Positions 1 through 10,905 are shown, counted from the stretch's first letter. The stretch is 64,000 nucleotides of DNA from Cordylochernes scorpioides (GCA_030710605.1 CP092865.1:144011081-144075080), one strand, 5' to 3'. Notes: generated from the sequence alone by a model not told the origin. Program-made: numbers and translations.

Positions 1-78
1 GAAACATCACACACTATTTATTTGAATTTGGTCTAATACCTTGTGTTTATAATCTATAATCCAAATTGTGCCTTATCA
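1..78. repeat. P1 palindromic family, single right arm
   Basis: This is the right-hand arm of the most abundant repeat in the window. It reads from the GAAAC/TCACACAC block through TTGTGTTTATAATC to the terminal TTGTGCCTTATCAT. The matching left arm lies outside the window or is missing. Confidence 0.8.
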
Positions 79-280
79 TTAATACATTTATTTATTATTT
101 GTTTATTTTATTGATATGTTGACGTCCCAAGATTTGTAAGACCTGCCTGCCTATACTGGAAGGATATAATTCAAATTAAGATTTCATCAACAGTTTTTTT
201 TGAAGGTTTATTGTCCTTTAACGTTTCAGCGACCCACTGTTCCCCTTTTTCAAAAAGGATGGAAAGCCTATTAGTGTAGT

Positions 281-574
281 ATTGTCAAAGATTATAAAAC
301 AAGGTAATAAGACCAAATCCAAATAAATAAATAGTGTGTGACGTTTCGGTAACAGCGTTGTTACCATCTTCAGACAAAAGTACTGAATGAGAAAAAATAT
401 CACCTTATATAATAACCCTCTCATGATATTTTTTCTCATTCAGTACTTTTGTCTGAAGATGATAACAATGCTGTTACCGATACGTCACACATTATTTATT
501 TATTTAGATTTGGTCTTATTACCTTGTGTTTATAATCTACTATCCAAATTGTGCCTTATCATATTGTCAAAGAT
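281..574. mobile_element. P1 palindromic element with 12-bp target-site duplication
   Basis: Two inverted arms of about 110-125 bases meet in a short AT-rich centre. The left arm is truncated and starts within the arm at about 293; the right arm is complete and ends TGCCTTATCAT at 562. The flanks at 281-292 and 563-574 are the same 12 bases, ATTGTCAAAGAT, which I read as a target-site duplication. A long, variable duplication plus arm truncation suggests insertion by target-primed reverse transcription rather than cut-and-paste. Each arm carries CTGAAGA, a hairpin formed by inverted seven-base words, then a GAAAC-like block. Confidence 0.75.
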
Positions 575-787
575 GTAAGTTCTCGTTAACGGCAGTTTAT
601 CATGTTGGTTTCTGGAGGTTGGGGCTGTGTATAATATTTTGGGTGAATGAGTGATGGGATTATCAGTTTGGGATGCATTCATCATGTAGAGCTATCTCGG
701 CCCTAAAGGTCAGCCACCATCATGGAACATCTATTCTCAACTCTTCATGTCTTCTAATGCCTTCTATTTGAAACCAATTCTTCTTTG

Positions 788-1100
788 ATAAGGCACAATT
801 TGGATTATAGATTATAAACACAAAGTAAAAAGACCAAATCCAAATAAATAAATAGTGTGTGACGTTTCGGTAACAGAGTTGTTACCATCTTCAGACAAAA
901 GTACTGAATGGTTGCGGTAACACTGAAAAAAGTGAACAATCACCTAATCAGAAGGTACACCCTCAATGTATTCCTATATTTACCGTGAACGTAAACATTG
1001 ACAGACTTATGATAAGGCACAATTTGAATTATGAACACAAGGTAATAAGACCAAATAAATAAATAGTGTGTGATGTTTCGTTACCTTGTGTTTACAATCC
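788..1100. repeat. Two partial P1 left arms
   Basis: Positions 788-911 hold a P1 left arm (GATAAGGCACAATTTGG to AAAGTACTGAATG). A second, internally shortened copy occupies about 1012-1098. The bases between are AT-rich and unrecognised. Confidence 0.7.
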
Positions 1101-1317
1101 TTCTTTGTTCCACATCTTCCTTCATCCTCCCATATGGTCAAACAATGGCCTCCTGTTGATCCTCTAAGCCTGCAAATTTCCATATTTCCTTTTGAGTATT
1201 CAATTTAAAAGGTTAAATCTTCTCTAAACTTCTTTATTTATCACCCTATGTGTCCGTTTAATCTTGAGGATCCTTCTTGCACATCCTGTTTGTTGTGGAA
1301 AATGGTTAATCCATTCC

Positions 1318-1685
1318 TCTTCTTCTTTCTTATCTCCACTCAATCATATTAGGGTATCAAGCTTGTAGAGCTTGAGACTTGACAACAATCATGACTGGGT
1401 GAAGTAAAATGTGTCTGCCTTTGTCATTAAGACTGGGAGCACTACTCAGTGGCAGGCCGACTTAGCTCCAAAAGAAATTGCCGCCTCTGACATGAGGAAC
1501 AGACGCCATGTGCAGCCGCTCCTAACATGGAGGACAAACGCTGCTCATCCTGTATCCCTGGATTAGGAGCCCTTATAGGGTACTATCAGCCGGGCCAGCT
1601 GAGCCCAGGTTTTTTAGCGAGCTTGTTACTGCTCCCCCTCCTCCTTTTTCATTCGAGCTTGGGACCGGCAAAGGCGGAGTTGATC
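1318..1685 (+). repeat. 380-bp dispersed repeat (R380), near full length
   Basis: It begins CTTATCTCCACTCAATC and ends near GGCAAAGGCGGAGTT. The same unit recurs at 5251, 12603, 14338, 20585 (fragment, -), 25376 (-), 61196 (-) and 63089 (fragment). It is more GC-rich than its surroundings. I see no terminal inverted repeat or obvious promoter boxes, so class is unknown; a non-autonomous retroelement or a LINE untranslated region are both possible. Confidence 0.75.
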
Positions 1686-1892
1686 CATTCCTAATGGGTA
1701 GTAGTTCACTCTATCTCTCTCCAATGGAGGACAACAGAAACACCGTACCTAGAAGATTGCATTGACGAATTCTGAACCCAAAAGGGAGATCCTGATTTGC
1801 CAACTGCTGTTGGTACCTAAAAGTTATTATCAGTCATACACACCATTGACCTCAGAGTAAGGGATATTGGTACATCACGTGTGTAGAAACAG

Positions 1893-2239
1893 ATGTTTTC
1901 TTGGTGATAAGGCACAATTTGGATTATAGATTATAAACACAAGGTAATAACACCAAATAAATAGTGTGTGACATTTCTGTAACAGCGTTTTTACTATCTT
2001 CAGACAAAAGTATTGAATGATAAATTTTACCACAGCATGTTTTAAATAGTTACTGTTATCAATTGAAATATTTTACCGCAGCATGTTGTATAACTTGATA
2101 ACAATAACTATTTAAAACATGCTGTGGTGAATTTTCTCAGTACTTTTGTCTGAGGATGGTGACAACGCTGTTACCGAAATGTCACACACTATTTATTTAT
2201 TTGGATTTGGTCTTATTACCTTGTGTTTATATGTTTTCT
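1893..2239. mobile_element. P1 palindromic element with about 9-bp target duplication
   Basis: Both arms are present, with an extra internal inverted block around the word ACAGCATGTT. The bases ATGTTTTCT at 1893-1901 are repeated at 2231-2239, which fits a target duplication. The left arm starts at GATAAGGCAC and the right arm stops early at TTGTGTTTAT, so it is truncated on the right. Confidence 0.6.
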
Positions 2240-2751
2240 CTATGTGTTATCATTTGAAGATATCAGTTTGATATTAAATGACAGAATACACCAGGTTGTG
2301 TGGTTTGTTGACATTAGTTTCCTCCTCCCTGTGTTATTCACCTCCCCCCTGAGTGAATTTCTATCATCAAAACATATGTAAATAAGTGAAGAATGAAGCA
2401 ATTACTGTAATTATTTATTTATCCACTCCCTTGAAAGTAATGATCTAAAGGTATTCATATGATGCATCAGCGGGTCATCTGTTATAAGAAATTTAACCTC
2501 GACACATATGATTGATTTATTTTTAAAAGAATCATCATGTCAAAAATAGTTTTAAATTTCTTATAAAGGTTTTCATGTCCGGTAACTCTTTTCCAGTATT
2601 TTCCCTCCTTGCTCCAATGGTTAAAGTGGTGTGAAACAACATTAGTGTTCCAAATGAAAATATTTTTAAAAAAAAACTTTTTTTACATCATTTGTTGGTT
2701 GAAAATTTGATTGGAAAATCTTCCAAGGAAGTTTCAGTTTAATTCTCTTTC
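2240..2751. other. AT-rich intergenic or intronic stretch
   Basis: No coding signal was seen. Bases 2510-2575 (AAAAGAATCATCATG and TTTAAATTTCTTATAA) resemble the arm of the foldback family found at 24.3, 31.5 and 42.4 kb. Confidence 0.4.
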
Positions 2752-2871
2752 GATACTTTTGTCTGAAGATGGTAACAACGCTGTTACCGAAATGTCACAC
2801 ACTATTTATTTATTTAATTTGGTCTTATTACCTTGTGTTTATAATCTATAATCCAAATTGTGCTTTATCAG
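2752..2871. repeat. P1 single right arm
   Basis: The arm runs from ACTTTTGTCTGAAGATGG to TTGTGCTTTATCA. The left arm is absent. Confidence 0.75.
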
Positions 2872-3166
2872 CAATAAAAGCTATAAAAAGATTATAAAAG
2901 CATTATAAAAGATTATAAATGTGTGAACTTTGTTATTATTTTCCACCTAGTGCTTCTGCCCAGTGGGTAGCAACTTCCCCCACCCAGGAAGGAAGTTCTC
3001 AGCTGTTTGCACAACCTCCTCCCACTTCTTTGTCACACTGCTCTATATCATCACACTTGGAGCTAAAACAGCAAAGGAATGTGTGGAATAAAATGCTAAG
3101 AGATTGTTCCTGAAGAACACATCTTGAGAAAGAAAATTTATTTCTTATAATTATTTTTAGGAAGTG

Positions 3167-3187
3167 TGTGTGTGTGTGTGTGTGTGT
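3167..3187. repeat. (GT)n microsatellite
   Basis: A short run of GT dinucleotides, about ten units. Just upstream (2935-3112) is a less AT-rich stretch that is open on the + strand and follows a possible acceptor (TTTTCCACCTAG). No donor was seen, so I do not call it an exon. Confidence 0.8.
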
Positions 3188-3595
3188 TTCATACCGAAAA
3201 AGACCGTCTATGAAGGAAAAGGGAAAAAAGTTGGGGGAGATAACAAAATGAGGAAAAGCAATTGTTGCTATAGAATATAAGATGTCAAGTCTTTTGTGTG
3301 TGTGGTCAAAATAATTGTTGCAGAACAAATACCTCCACACAACTCAAGTTCACAATTAAAACCAACAACCTTTTGGTTGCTTGTATGATATTAGAAAACC
3401 CTGCTTAGTAGACATTCACTTCTGACCATTAGGTACTAGTTGCAAAGCCAAAGTGATTTTTAGAGCGAGGTGTCCACTCATGGAGGTTTTACCGTGCCTC
3501 TTTAGACAAAGGATGGATATTTGGAGCCCAGGAAATTGTGGGCCTGCTCAACAAGAAAGCGAGAGACATGAACTGTTTCAACCCCCAATTTTTAA

Positions 3596-3898
3596 TTTTA
3601 TTATCATTATCCCTAGTGTACATGTGGGATAATCATGGAGGGTAGTAGTTGGCGATTGCTTTTACTATAAGTGCACTACATATCTACACATGTGAAAAGC
3701 AGTTCAACTCTTCAACTCATAATGGTTCCCGAACCTGATTTGGTTACTTGCACTTACTAGTGGGGTTGAACTTTTGCAAGAATCGAAGACCATTAGAATT
3801 TTTTTTTTTTATTAGAAAAAGTGCCAATGCGGGATTCAATCCTGGGTCGTAGCAGGCAAAAACCAATGGTTTAGACCACTTGTCCACCGACCCCTCAA
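3596..3898 (-). mobile_element. tRNA-derived SINE, minus strand
   Basis: Read on the minus strand, the head is a tRNA-like block with a Pol III B-box (GGTTCGATTCC-like, here slightly decayed), then GCATTGGCAC, a T-run, a conserved body (GAACTGCTTTTCACATG, CCACCATGATTATC) and an end near TACTAGGGATAA. The same body is seen at 13487, 19920, 21179, 38152 and 62489. Confidence 0.75.
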
Positions 3899-4129
3899 AT
3901 GTATATAACTGAACTACAGAAACAGATAGTGACAGAGAAGTTTCTCTTTCTTTCATAATAATGGTTTCATTTGTATGTTCAGTTCCTATACCAAAGTTTT
4001 ATAGACTCCAAAACCATATTTTCTTGCAGCCTTTCCCCAAAAACTCTTTTCTAGCAAAAAAAAATGTTAATAAAAGGTAATGTTATAATAAGGTAGAACC
4101 TCAAGGTAAAACAAGCCCAGATCCAAATT

Positions 4130-4378
4130 ATTGATTATTTGGAGTTTTGATTTTGTTACCTTTTGTTTCTAATCTATAATCCAAATTGTATCTTATCGTA
4201 GTGAAACCTCCATAAAAGGGCACTCTCGCTAGACGACACCTATCTACCAAAGTCAGTTTTTATTGTCAAAATTGCCATTTTTACCATATAGAAACTCTAC
4301 AGTAAGAGGACACCTCTCCCTAAAGGACACTTTGGCTCTGTAACTGAGTGTCTTTTACAGAGAGTTTGTTCTACTGTA
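4130..4378. repeat. P1 arm tip followed by a pogo/Tigger-like MITE
   Basis: Positions 4130-4196 are a decayed P1 tip. From about 4197 to 4378 a palindromic MITE (called MITE-G here) follows, with ends related to CAGTAGAACCTCC and GGAGGTTCTACTG and TA at the edge. The CAGTNNAACCTC end is typical of pogo/Tigger elements; no transposase is present. Confidence 0.6.
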
Positions 4379-4561
4379 GAACCAATTTGGTTTTCAAAAT
4401 ATCTCGTCCATCAGTCACAGATAAGTTCAAAGATGACGAACTATATTCATGAGAATGTTTCCAAATGAGTAAAATAAATAAGGCCAAATTTACTCCATTC
4501 CAATCATGGCAAATTGTATCATTTCTCATTGCTCTATATAAAAAGAACTAATGTAAGGTTA

Positions 4562-4716
4562 TGATATAAGGTACAATTTGGAATATAGATAAGATAATAA
4601 GAGTAAATCCAAATAAATAAATAGTGTGTGACAAATCAGTAACAGTGTTGTTGCCACCAAAATGTCGCATGCTATTTATTTATTTGGATTTGGTCTTATT
4701 ACCTTGTGTTTCTAAT
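4562..4716. repeat. Short P1 palindrome
   Basis: Decayed left and right P1 arms lie close together; the central hairpin block is mostly lost. Confidence 0.65.
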
Positions 4717-5029
4717 GTAAGGTTATATTTTGGATCTTAAATTCTTTAGAGTTCTCGCTGTGTTATGAAGCAACACGCACCTATCAGGTATTTCCCAGTA
4801 TCTTTCTATCTACCCCTTCTCTGTACTCATGCCATGGAAGTATTTCTTCCGTCAGGTTATACATGGAGAGCATTTGTCACGGATTCTCTGTGGGAACATG
4901 GTATTAGGGGGAGATGTTGCCCCAGATACAAAACACATGAACCTAGTAGTTGGTGGTGTATTTCTTTTTCCACTGTTAAATTTAATGATAAGGCACACAA
5001 TTTGGATTATAGATTATAAACACAAGTTT

Positions 5030-5204
5030 ATATTGTGATAAAAGAACAAAAAGCAGCTTCTTGTGTAGAACACGTTTATTCCGCTAGCTTTCAAATGACA
5101 TCTTTCTTCAACCACGCCTGTTGAAGAACAATGTCGTTTGAAGCTAGCGGAATAAACATATTCTATACAAGAGAAGCTGCTTTTTGTTCTTTTATCGCAA
5201 TATA
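5030..5204. repeat. P2 palindromic element
   Basis: Near-perfect arms: AAAGAACAAAAAGCAGC on the left and its complement GCTGCTTTTTGTTC on the right. Inside lies CTGTTGAAGAA followed by TTTGAAGCTAGCGG. It shares design, but not sequence, with P1. Confidence 0.7.
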
Positions 5205-5250
5205 GTCACTATAATCAAAAAGTTGTTCTCTACATAAACAACACAAGGTC

Positions 5251-5425
5251 TTCTTCTTTCTTATCTCCACTCAATCATATTAGGATATCAAGTTGTGACC
5301 CTTGATGGTGTCTGTTTGACAACTATCATGATTGGGTGAAGTAGAATGTGTCTGCCTTTGTCATTAAAACTGGGAGCACTACTCAGTGGCAGGCCAACTT
5401 AGCTCCAAAAGAAATGGCAGCCACA
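5251..5425 (+). repeat. R380 repeat, first half
   Basis: Matches the first 175 bases of the R380 unit at 1318 (CTTATCTCCACTCAATC to AAAAGAAATGGCAGCC). It is cut off by P1-arm sequence, which follows at 5426-5545. Confidence 0.7.
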
Positions 5426-5545
5426 AGGTAATGAGACCAAATCCAAATATATACATTCAGTACTTTTGTCTGAAGATGGTAATAACGCTGTTACCGAAAC
5501 ATCACACACTATTTATTTTGGATTTGGTCTTATTACCTTGTGTTA
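5426..5545. repeat. P1 arms, partial
   Basis: Short left-arm remnant, then the right arm from CAGTACTTTTGTCTGAAG to CTTATTACCTTGTG. Confidence 0.7.
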
Positions 5546-5734
5546 AATTTAAATTATGTGTTATACAGTATATATAACCTCTTTAATTAAACCCTCTTTT
5601 TTTCATTTATCAAATCCCAATATGGCTATTTTTCTTTAATATATAACCGACTTTTAATTTTTCAACTGAAAATTTTGGTCCATTTGTATGTTGAATTAAA
5701 GAAATTGAACTGTAAGTCTAGTTTTTGTTGTCTA

Positions 5735-5757
5735 TGATAAGGCACAATTTGGATTAT
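5735..5757. repeat. P1 left-arm tip interrupted by a Helitron
   Basis: GATAAGGCACAATTTGG followed by ATTAT, then the Helitron at 5758. The P1 sequence resumes at 6106 with TAGATTATAAACAC, so the two pieces were once continuous. Confidence 0.75.
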
Positions 5758-6105
5758 TCTATATACAGTTACGAGCGTCATGCGTGGCCTCTGTCACGGT
5801 TTGCTTTTTTTTTTTGGAATGGCGCCCTCCTATTGGTCGGCTACGATCACGCCACCCCTCCCCCGGGTCGCTCCTTAAATAAATGCATATATTAGTTAAT
5901 AACCAAATAGAATCCTCTCTTTCTTTTTCCCAGTAAGAGACGCCTACGGAAGCCAACAGTACATAGACAGATAAAGCACATAGGCTATAGTTATTAACTA
6001 AAATATGCATTTATTTAAGGCGCCAATTTATAATTGTAACAAATAGTATTTGAATCAAACATTCAATCAGGTAAAACATGGGCATTGCCCGGGTCATTTG
6101 GCTAG
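5758..6105 (+). mobile_element. Non-autonomous Helitron (348 bp)
   Basis: The 5' end is TCTATATACAG. The 3' end has a GC-rich stem (GGGCATTGCCC) about ten bases before the terminal CTAG, followed by T. TC at one end, a hairpin and CTAG at the other, without inverted repeats or target duplication, is the Helitron signature. It splits a P1 arm. Its left half also occurs, inverted and with the same P1 flank, at 33085-33325. No Rep/helicase gene is present. Confidence 0.7.
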
Positions 6106-6216
6106 TAGATTATAAACACAAGGTAATGAGACCAAATCCAAATAAATAGTGTTACTGAAACATCACACACTATTTATTTATTTGGATTTGGTCTTATTAC
6201 CTTGTGTTTTTGTTGT
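6106..6216. repeat. P1 arms, short palindrome
   Basis: Left arm resumes after the Helitron (GATTATAAACACAAGG) and meets a right arm (TCACACACTATTTATTT to ACCTTGTGTTT). Confidence 0.75.
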
Positions 6217-6844
6217 CTAATTTATAGTTTCTTTTATTAATAGGCATAGAAGACAAGTTCATTTCTAAAGTTTTAAGTTAAAAATAATTTATTAACAAAA
6301 TCTATAGAATACAAAACGTGATAACAATTTTACAAGTGATAATCTACAAGAAAGGTAATATGGGTATTGACGTAACCAAATATTTTAGTTGATAAACTAA
6401 CTGCATAGTATTTACAACAATTATTCTGTGACAATATTACCCTTTTTTCATTATTTTCAGAGAAAAAAACATCAGCTTAGAGATGGTGAGGCAAATTGTC
6501 CATTGCTTTCATGATGACTCAGGAAGAGAGATAATGTTGTTACTTTTGCTATGACAGATACTGGCATTCCAAGAATGTCTGGCAGAGATAACTCTCAGCT
6601 CTGAGCATCTTTCAGGAACCTTTCCAGAAACTGGTGTTTTTGATGGGCTCCTTGTCCATCTCTAACTTGAGGCACCATCAACAATAAACCTCCTCCATAA
6701 ACCCATCTCAACTGGTGGAACTCCTCAATCAGGTTTCTCCCAAGATGATTAAACAACAGTTGTTAATATAAACCTTCGTCCCCTGACTTATAATTTTAAA
6801 TTATCCAAAAATCATTTTTAAAAAAATTTTAAACAAACAAATAC
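6217..6844. other. Intron-like sequence with weak exon candidates
   Basis: A good polypyrimidine-AG acceptor lies at 6441-6460 (CCTTTTTTCATTATTTTCAG). A 35-codon open stretch follows a CAG at 6555-6557 and ends with TAA at 6663-6665; it is less AT-rich than its surroundings. No convincing donor or phase links it to the exon at 7232, so it is left as a candidate only. Confidence 0.3.
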
Positions 6845-6955
6845 CAACACAAGGTAATAGACCAAATCCAAATAAATAAATAGTGTGTGACATTTCGGTA
6901 ACAGCGTTGTTACCATCTTCAGACAAAAGTACTGAATAAGAAATTTTACCACAGC
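6845..6955. repeat. P1 left arm
   Basis: AACACAAGGTAATAG to AAAAGTACTGAATAAG, without its partner arm. Confidence 0.7.
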
Positions 6956-7231
6956 ATGTTTAAAAAATACTGAAAAAGTTTTAAAAATTAGGACTTAAAC
7001 TCTCTAATGGTGTTATAAGCATGTTGCTGCTATAAAGCTGTTCCATGTGTTATGAACCGATGTGCACCTCTTTGCTATTTCACAGAGGCTTTTTGCTGAA
7101 CTTTTTTTTTCTTCTGAAAACATCCTATGTTCTTGTGGTACTGCTTGAAAGTTTTCTCCAGGTTGAAAGTCCTAGATGATTCCTCATCCTAGGGACATCT
7201 TGTATGTATCTAGGAGGATCTCATGTTACAG

Positions 7232-7346
7232 TGGCTGAGGTTGCTGACAAACTGCTGTGTGTATCCAGACAAACAGCACTCAGGCCAAGTAACCCTTTGG
7301 ATCCCATTCCAGCATGCTGCCACCAATGCCACCACATTGTACAAAG
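7232..7346 (+). CDS. Internal coding exon of an unrecognised gene (gene 1)
   Basis: An acceptor (ATCTCATGTTACAG) precedes a 115-base open exon ending in AAAG followed by the donor GTAACT. It translates in the frame beginning WLRLLTNCCVYPDK and ending ATTLYK plus one base (phase 1). The next plausible exon, at 14487, starts by supplying two bases, so the junction stays in frame. Base composition is clearly less AT-rich than its flanks. I do not recognise the protein and see no named domain; it is called on splice signals, composition and phase only. Confidence 0.5.
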
Positions 7347-7453
7347 GTAACTTATCCATTCACTCTCCATCAGAAATCTCTATGTCGTACATATATCTTC
7401 CATATTGATCTTCTATGTGAGATCCTTTTGTTTGTTTTGTAAGTACAGTCTTA

Positions 7454-7718
7454 ATATACACTCATGGACAAAACTTAAGGAAGTTGTACCTTCTAGCATG
7501 TATATCAGGATTCAGACAATAACTCTGAAATATACACTCATGGACAAAATTAAGGAAGTTGCACCTTTTAGCATATATATCGGGATTCAGACAATAACTG
7601 ATATTATTTGATACACAGTGGCCTTTATTGAAGACACACGAGAACAGTGTAAACAGCCTCTTGTCTCCTTTAAAAAAAAAAAGAAACTGACACCGTCAAA
7701 GACTTTCCACTTTCTTAA
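7454..7718. mobile_element. Mariner-like MITE (MITE-T), with duplicated 5' end
   Basis: Ends are TA-CACTCATGGACAAAAC and CTTTCTTAAGT. The first 75 bases occur twice (7457 and 7532), so either one copy inserted in another or the end was duplicated. The body (TTTATTGAAGACACACGAG) matches ten or so other copies in the window. Non-coding; TA target duplication in other copies suggests a Tc1/mariner superfamily source. Confidence 0.75.
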
Positions 7719-7929
7719 GTCCATATAAACTGTATTGGAGGGTTAATTCTTTGTAATGGTGTTACCAAGCTTCTGTAATTGTAGGAATTTATCCTATAGG
7801 ATAAAAATAAATGGAGGACTTGAATAATTTCCTCATCGTCAACATACAAATGGTACTATGTGTTCTATTTACTAAAATTTTAACAATTAAAAAATAAATA
7901 AGAATTTATAATATTTTGATATTTTGTGC

Positions 7930-8385
7930 GCACAAAGTTATAAGGCATTTCAATAAAGACACAGTAGAGGTATTCCCTATGGTCACTTATGAATGTGAGA
8001 GCTTGACTCTTAGAAATGAAGAAAGAAAAAGAATTGAACCTCTTGGAAATGAAGACATAGAGAAAGCTACTTAGAGTGTCATAGACAGATATAAAAAGAC
8101 AAATGTTTAAATCTTAAATGAAATTAATCCTGGTAGATCCTTAGAATCCCAAATATGTAAACAAAGACTGACCTATTTCAGACACAAAATGAGAACAAAT
8201 GGTTTATAAAAGATGTTGATGTTGGGCAAATTTGAAGAAAGACCTGCAATGAACTGCTAGCTAGAAGGGATCAAGAAAACTACCAGAAGGTCACTAAATG
8301 AGCTGCAAGTGTTGATCACTAACAAATCAAATTGGAGAATTTTTGTCCAAATTGTCACCAAAAGTCGACGGACACTAACAACAAC
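7930..8385 (+). pseudogene. Fossil non-LTR retrotransposon 3' end, RTE-like
   Basis: Translation in shifting frames gives the C-terminal part of a reverse-transcriptase polyprotein: VTYECESLTLRNEERKRIE, then LNEINPGRSLES, LTYFRHKM, LMLGKFE and NELQVLITNKSNWRIFVQ. This order matches the conserved tail of RTE/BovB-type pol proteins (YGCESW, FGH, MLGK, W-x-x-FV blocks). Several frameshifts and stops break it. It ends near a CAACAACAAC tail. An inactive remnant lying in an intron of gene 1 or its flank. Confidence 0.7.
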
Positions 8386-8480
8386 AAGACCCAATTTTAA
8401 AAAAGTAACCTATACATGATGTTTCAGTAACAGCCTTGTTACCATCATCAGACAAGAATACTGAATCCAGTACTCTCATC
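8386..8480. repeat. P1 left-arm fragment
   Basis: Contains the complement of CTGATGATGGTAAC, that is, the CTGATGA form of the P1 core, followed by decayed sequence. Confidence 0.55.
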
Positions 8481-9724
8481 AGCAGAGGGTAGCCGTACTT
8501 TTGCTGATGTTTCAGGTATGAATTGCCTTTTTTTTTTTTTTTTTCAGGTTTTCATTATTTGTGATTTTTATTCATAATCCAAGTTGTACAGTAATACAGT
8601 CAAACCTCTCTAAAACAAGCTGGGAATATGATGAAGTATTCCCCAATTCCATTACAGTGAAAAAATACCCTTGTTATATCAAACTGTGTTTTTTGAAGTA
8701 ACAAATTACACTATGCTATAATGAACCAAATTTTAAGTTCCAAACTTGTCTAGTTTTTAAACTTCAAAATTTTTAACAAGTTTCAGCTTACAGATCATGA
8801 ATTGAAAGTCATTTCGGCAGCATTGTTTTTTTTTTACGTCCATGTTCCAATTTTGACATGGGTTATATCCATTTTTTTTTTTTTACAAATGGGAAAATAT
8901 TAATAGATTAAATTTACATTCAATCAAATTCAATGTAAAACAAAAAAAATCAAATGGCTTCCAAAACTAAAGAAAAAGTTGTTCGTAATAAGATACCACT
9001 AGACAAAACTAAACAAAGCTTTTGTAAGTTAACCAAAAGCAAACAGAACATCACAGAACAAGTTAAAAATGAAACATTTCTGCTACATAAGGCAAAAGAG
9101 AAGCTTAAAAAAATGCTACAAAGAGGAATCAACATCAAATTTTGCCATGATTGTTTGTGTTAGTAATCACTTTTAGAAATGTTCTTTATCTGTCTAGTTC
9201 AAGCCAGACTTAAAATGTCTTATTAAACTGTCAATGATGGAACAAAAGTTTATTATTTTCATGTCATGAACTATGGTTATTTTGAAGCCAGAAATGGCTG
9301 GCAGGACAGGTTAAAAAGAAGATTAAATCTAGTCTTCAGAAAAATAATGTTGAGAAACTGGGAAGAAAAAAATTATTCACTCCCAAATTATTCAACCCCC
9401 AATTATTCACTTCCAAAAGCTAATTGATATATATCTAGCAATAAATATGTATATATATGTTTCTATGAAAATGTTAATCTGCAAGACGCAGGTTATCATC
9501 ATCCCTTTTTGATTTGTTTTTGTCACTTTGGCAGTTTGCAAATAAACAACAAAAGATGTATCAGACATTATAAAGACAATAAAGATTTTCTGATAATAAA
9601 AAGGTACAAAGATATTGCACTAATACTCTAAAAGTTTTTTTAAGCAACAAAGTTTTGCAGAATTTTTTTCAAGTAAGCTTCGTATTGTAGAGTAATAATG
9701 CTGAAATTGTTTTAAAATGACTTA
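8481..9724. other. AT-rich sequence, no gene recognised
   Basis: A half-copy of a pogo-like end (CAGTCAAACCTCTCTAAAAC) starts near 8599. A 69-codon lysine-rich open frame at 8954-9163 (+) starts MASKTKEKVV; it has no recognisable domain and lies in A-rich DNA, so it is not called as a gene. Homopolymer A and T runs are frequent. Confidence 0.35.
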
Positions 9725-10195
9725 CAGTCGACTCTTGATAATTTGAAATTAAAGGGACCAGAAAAAAATTTCAATTTATCAAGAGTTCAAAATATCACGA
9801 GTTTAAACAACTAAGATAGAGGGAGTAAAAAAATCGAGTAAACAAGAGTTTGAAGTTTTGGCAGTTTCAGGATATACATACTATGTTGATACAAGATTGA
9901 ATAAGTGACTTTCCACAAGTATGGGTCTTTTTAAAATAATACATTTATTGGGAACTTTCGGGTCTTGCCCTTTCTCAAACAAGAGTTTGATCAAAATTTG
10001 TGATTTATTATTTTAAACTTTTGTACAGTTACAAATGTTCATTTGTGGCAAGATACTATTCCTTCAAATCCAAATTACCAATTAATATTGATTTTATTCA
10101 ACCTTTATTGCGAGTATTTTTCAAGTAACTGGGAAAAATTTTCAAATTATCGAGATATTCAAATTAACAAGTTTCACATTATTGAGAGTCGACTG
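9725..10195. mobile_element. Pogo/Tigger-like MITE with a nested insertion
   Basis: Terminal inverted repeats CAGTCGACTCTTGATAA and its complement TTATTGAGAGTCGACTG are flanked by TA on both sides. The CAGTCGACTCT end is typical of Tigger-like elements. A 180-base block at 9889-10071 recurs at 10457-10640 and is a separate repeat inserted in it. No transposase coding sequence was seen. Confidence 0.7.
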
Positions 10196-10199
10196 TATC

Positions 10200-10905
10200 T
10201 TTTAATATACAATTATAATAATGCACAATTTTTGGATTATAGATTAGAAACGCAAGGTAATAAGACCAAATAAGTAAATAGTTTTTAACAGTAACAGCAT
10301 TGTTACAGAAATTTCACACTATTTATTTGTATTTGGTCATATTACCTTGTTTTTAATGAAACTTTACCTAGGATTTTCATGATGATTTTAGATTAGATAC
10401 TAGACTAAATTAGATTTATGCTAATTAAATGATCAGAAAAATCCATTATCAGAGGACATGATTAAATAAGTGACTTACCACAAGTATGGGTGTTTTTAAA
10501 ATAATACATTTATTGGGAGCTTTCGGGTCTTGCCCTTTCTCGAACAAGAGTTTGATCAAAATTCATGATTTATTATTTTAAACTTTTGTACAGTTACAAA
10601 TGTTCATTTGTGGCAAGATACTATTCCTTCAAATCAAAATTTGGCCTTATTACCTTATGTTTATAGTTGGTTAAATTTGAAGTAGATCAATTCTAATGGA
10701 ATTTGAAAAAAAAAAAGTTGAATTAAACTAAATGTTGAATTTCTGTCAGCTTTGAATTAAAGAGGTTCTACATTTAAGGTAACAAGAACAAATCCAAATA
10801 AATAAATAGTGTGACATTTTGGTAACAACCCTGTTACTGAAATGTCACACACTATTTATTTATTTGGATTTGGTGTGGTTACCTTATGTTTCTAATATAC
10901 AGTTA
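10200..10905. repeat. P1 fragments and a dispersed 180-bp repeat
   Basis: P1 short palindromes occupy about 10215-10360 and 10770-10900. Between them, 10457-10640 is a second copy of the 180-base block in the preceding MITE, containing GGGAGCTTTCGGGTCTTGCC; its complement has a GAAAG core like the other palindromic families. Confidence 0.65.

Noticed and set aside
281-574. Complete hammerhead ribozyme in a single P1 palindrome
   Set aside because: CUGANGA, stem II and GAAA are present, but the base triplet before the candidate stem I is CAG, not NUH, and stem III cannot form in this layout.
2935-3112. Exon of gene 1 near 3 kb
   Set aside because: An acceptor-like site and open frame exist, but there is no donor and the frame ends in a stop.
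8954-9163. A lysine-rich 69-codon frame
   Set aside because: A-rich DNA gives lysine-rich frames by chance, and the opposite strand is open as well. No homology seen.
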